This document shows positions 36,840-38,441 of a DNA stretch of 38,441 nucleotides, in pieces. The notes under the pieces are model-generated. The model was given only the letters and a program-made list of their open reading frames with translations. It did not search any database and was not told the DNA's origin. The stretch is from an uncultured Halieaceae bacterium (GTDB lineage Bacteria; Pseudomonadota; Gammaproteobacteria; Pseudomonadales; Halieaceae): the NCBI GenBank assembly GCA_913051825.1, contig CAJXCR010000011.1, forward strand, positions 1 through 38,441. Direction: 5' to 3'. The position numbers and the translations under genes are program-made. The number at the start of each line of letters is the position of its first letter. The first letter of the stretch is position 1.

Positions 36840-38042
36840 GTGACCAATTCCAAGAAGGAATTAGAAGAATTTCGAGCTGAAGTTTCTGCTTGGTTGGGCG
36901 ACAACAAGCCTAAAGAACCTGGGTTTTTGCTTCCTCAATCCTTTATGGAAGTTGGTACAGATCAACAGCTGGATTTTCTTAGAGAGTGGCAATATAAAAT
37001 TTGGTCGGCCGGTTATTTGGGTTTGGCTTGGCCCAAGGAATACGGTGGTGGGGGAGTAGACCCTGTTTTCCAGACTATCGCAGATAAAGAGATGCGTCGA
37101 CTAGGAGTTCCTATTTGTTTTAACATCATTGGACTAGGTTGGGCGGGTCCTCTAATAAAAGATATTGGAACTGAGGCGGAAAAGAAAAAATATCTCAAGG
37201 GAATTTTGACCGCTGAGGATATTTGGTGTCAGGGATTTTCTGAACCTGATAATGGATCTGACCTTGGCAATGTTCAAATGCGAGCGGTGCGAGATGGTGA
37301 TGAATATGTAATTAATGGCACTAAGATTTGGACTACTATGGGCAACTATGCCAAATATATGATCTTGCTTGCAAGAACAAATCAAACTGCTGAGAGAAAG
37401 TATGACGGCTTATCTTTTTTTCTAGCCCCAATGAATGTTTCGGGAGTAGAGGCGAAGCCGATTCGAAAAATAACTGGTGAGTATGGCTTTACAGAAACCT
37501 TCTTTACAGATGCAAGGATTCCGGCGGACTCTATTATGGGTCAGGAAGGGCAAGGTTGGAAAATTGCTATGCAAACTCTGCAATATGAACGAGGTGCAGA
37601 AGCTGGCCATGCTGGAGGGCTTGCTTTTGTTCGGGTACAGATGGATGACCTCATAGGTCAGCTGAAATCTGCATATCGTAATGGTAAGCCATTGTTAGAT
37701 GACCCGATCGTTCGCGATCAGCTTGTATCACTAATTATGGAAGAAAAGGCTATCTCTTTAGGTGACAAACGTACACATATTGGACCGCTTACCAGTGACT
37801 ATCCTCTATCGCTTCCTCTCTCTCACAAACTCAGGTACACCGAATATGCTCGTAGAATGCGTAAGTTGGCTGTCAATTTACAGGGAGCCGCTGGAGCTCT
37901 CTATGTCGGAGACGATTCAGCCTTAGAAGGTGGTTTTTGGCAAAAGGCATATTTCCAGAGTTTTTCTGCCACGATAGGAGGAGGCACTAGCCAAGTCCAA
38001 GCAAACATTGTGGCCGAACACGTTTTAGGCTTGCCAAAATAA
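36840..38042 (+). CDS. Acyl-CoA dehydrogenase, large subunit of probable heteromeric type
   Basis: 400 aa starting at GTG with AAAGGAG upstream. It has the ACAD fold with QGFSEPDNGSDLGNVQMRAV (131-150), NGTKIWTTMGNYA, the middle-domain ITGEYGFTETFFTDARIP and a helix-G Glu in LQYERG (about E250). The end IGGGTSQVQANIVAEHVLGLPK is typical of mycobacterial FadE-type ACADs that act on steroid side chains as alpha2beta2 complexes. The next ACAD gene begins 12 bases later, which fits such a pair. It is probably FAD-binding and catalytic, with the partner completing the active site. Confidence 0.88.
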   Translation: MTNSKKELEEFRAEVSAWLGDNKPKEPGFLLPQSFMEVGTDQQLDFLREWQYKIWSAGYLGLAWPKEYGGGGVDPVFQTIADKEMRRLGVPICFNIIGLGWAGPLIKDIGTEAEKKKYLKGILTAEDIWCQGFSEPDNGSDLGNVQMRAVRDGDEYVINGTKIWTTMGNYAKYMILLARTNQTAERKYDGLSFFLAPMNVSGVEAKPIRKITGEYGFTETFFTDARIPADSIMGQEGQGWKIAMQTLQYERGAEAGHAGGLAFVRVQMDDLIGQLKSAYRNGKPLLDDPIVRDQLVSLIMEEKAISLGDKRTHIGPLTSDYPLSLPLSHKLRYTEYARRMRKLAVNLQGAAGALYVGDDSALEGGFWQKAYFQSFSATIGGGTSQVQANIVAEHVLGLPK

Positions 38043-38054
38043 AGGAACCTAAAA

Positions 38055-38441
38055 ATGAATAAAACTTCTTCCAACTCTCTATCTTTTACTGAAGAGCAAG
38101 CGATGTTACTAGAGGCTTCTAGAGAGTTTTGTCGGAAAAAATCAACTATAGAAGACGTGCGGAAGCAGCTTGACACCGTTTTAGGATACGACATAAATGT
38201 CTGGAACGAAATGGTTGATCTAGGCTGGCTTAGTATCGCAATCCCAGAACATCTTTCTGGATCAGGATTAGGTGTTAACGGACTGGTTCCCTTGATCGAA
38301 AATATGGGGAGAGCCATGCTAGGTACGCCTCTTGTAAGTACAGTTTTGGCCGCACAATTATTAATTCGCGCAGACGCCGGTGAATGTTCTGAAAGATTGC
38401 TGCAGAAAATCATTGAAGGGACTCCAGCTACCATAGCTTTT
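38055..38441 (+). CDS. Acyl-CoA dehydrogenase, second subunit (3' truncated by window edge)
   Basis: I translated this from ATG 38055 (AAAGGA upstream). The frame is open to the window end and 129 codons are visible. It is not in the ORF track because there is no stop. Segments LSFTEEQAMLLEASREFC, VWNEMVDLGWLSIAIPEHLSG and GLGVNGLVPLIENMGRAMLGTPL match the N-terminal domain of ACADs, especially the non-catalytic or partner subunits of heteromeric FadE pairs. It lies 12 bases after the preceding ACAD and is surely cotranscribed. The catalytic half is outside the window. Confidence 0.85.
   Translation, partial: MNKTSSNSLSFTEEQAMLLEASREFCRKKSTIEDVRKQLDTVLGYDINVWNEMVDLGWLSIAIPEHLSGSGLGVNGLVPLIENMGRAMLGTPLVSTVLAAQLLIRADAGECSERLLQKIIEGTPATIAF

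Noticed and set aside
37901-38434. 177-aa minus-strand ORF at the window end
   Set aside because: It is antisense to the end of one acyl-CoA dehydrogenase and the start of the next, both well supported by homology and ribosome-binding sites.
1-38441. CRISPR arrays, tRNA/rRNA genes, insertion sequences, prophage or attachment sites
   Set aside because: I saw no regularly spaced repeats, no tRNA-like T-loop context in any gap, no transposase or integrase ORF, and gene order is typical of a core chromosome.

Overview
The window is a chromosomal segment of an AT-rich gammaproteobacterium (roughly 40% GC by eye, not counted), probably uncultured and marine (inference). The evidence is the intact S10/spc/alpha ribosomal gene order, the FabA/FabB anaerobic unsaturated fatty acid pair, a Pseudomonas-type GalU of 279 aa, and two gene orders that I recall from Pseudomonas: rplQ...uvrA-MFS-ssb and ispB/rplU-rpmA-obg-proB. 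Non-ATG starts are frequent (GTG in rpsS, rpsQ, manC; TTG in rpmA, proB). Shine-Dalgarno sites are often weak.

Region 1 (1-11500, + strand): an almost gapless ribosomal cluster runs from a truncated rplB through rpsS, rplV, rpsC, rplP, rpmC, rpsQ, rplN, rplX, rplE, rpsN, rpsH, rplF, rplR, rpsE, rpmD, rplO, secY, rpmJ (38 aa, absent from the ORF track), rpsM, rpsK, rpsD and rpoA to rplQ. Region 2 (11578-16175, - strand): uvrA is followed by a translationally coupled small lipoprotein-like gene with a calcium-type loop, then by an orphan Rieske oxygenase. Region 3 (16312-20754, + strand): an MFS transporter, a perfect 17-bp inverted repeat, ssb, a degenerate RmlD-like SDR coupled to moaB, and moeA. 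Region 4 (20774-22518, - strand): the fabA-fabB operon.

Region 5 (22723-27963): manC-galU-manB, which makes GDP-mannose and UDP-glucose precursors, faces pgi. manB has no ATG/GTG/TTG at its conserved N-terminus and appears to start at ATT. Region 6 (28030-32245): ispB diverges from rplU-rpmA, then a clear intrinsic terminator, then obgE-proB. Region 7 (32309-34569): a ZIP-family metal transporter faces a PspE-like periplasmic rhodanese and hemH. Region 8 (34725-38441, + strand): an HdhA-like SDR is followed by three acyl-CoA dehydrogenase genes, the last cut by the window edge. This set looks like an acyl-CoA (possibly steroid or terpenoid side-chain) beta-oxidation module.

Most of the window is housekeeping. 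I see no CRISPR array, tRNA, rRNA, insertion sequence or prophage, and no gene-free stretch over 300 bases. The largest gap is ispB-rplU at about 249 bases. The observations most worth following are the apparent AUU start of manB, the hairpin repeat before ssb, the coupled RmlD-like/Moco genes, the uvrA-linked lipoprotein, and the SDR/ACAD catabolic cluster. I do not see a convincing wholly new system.
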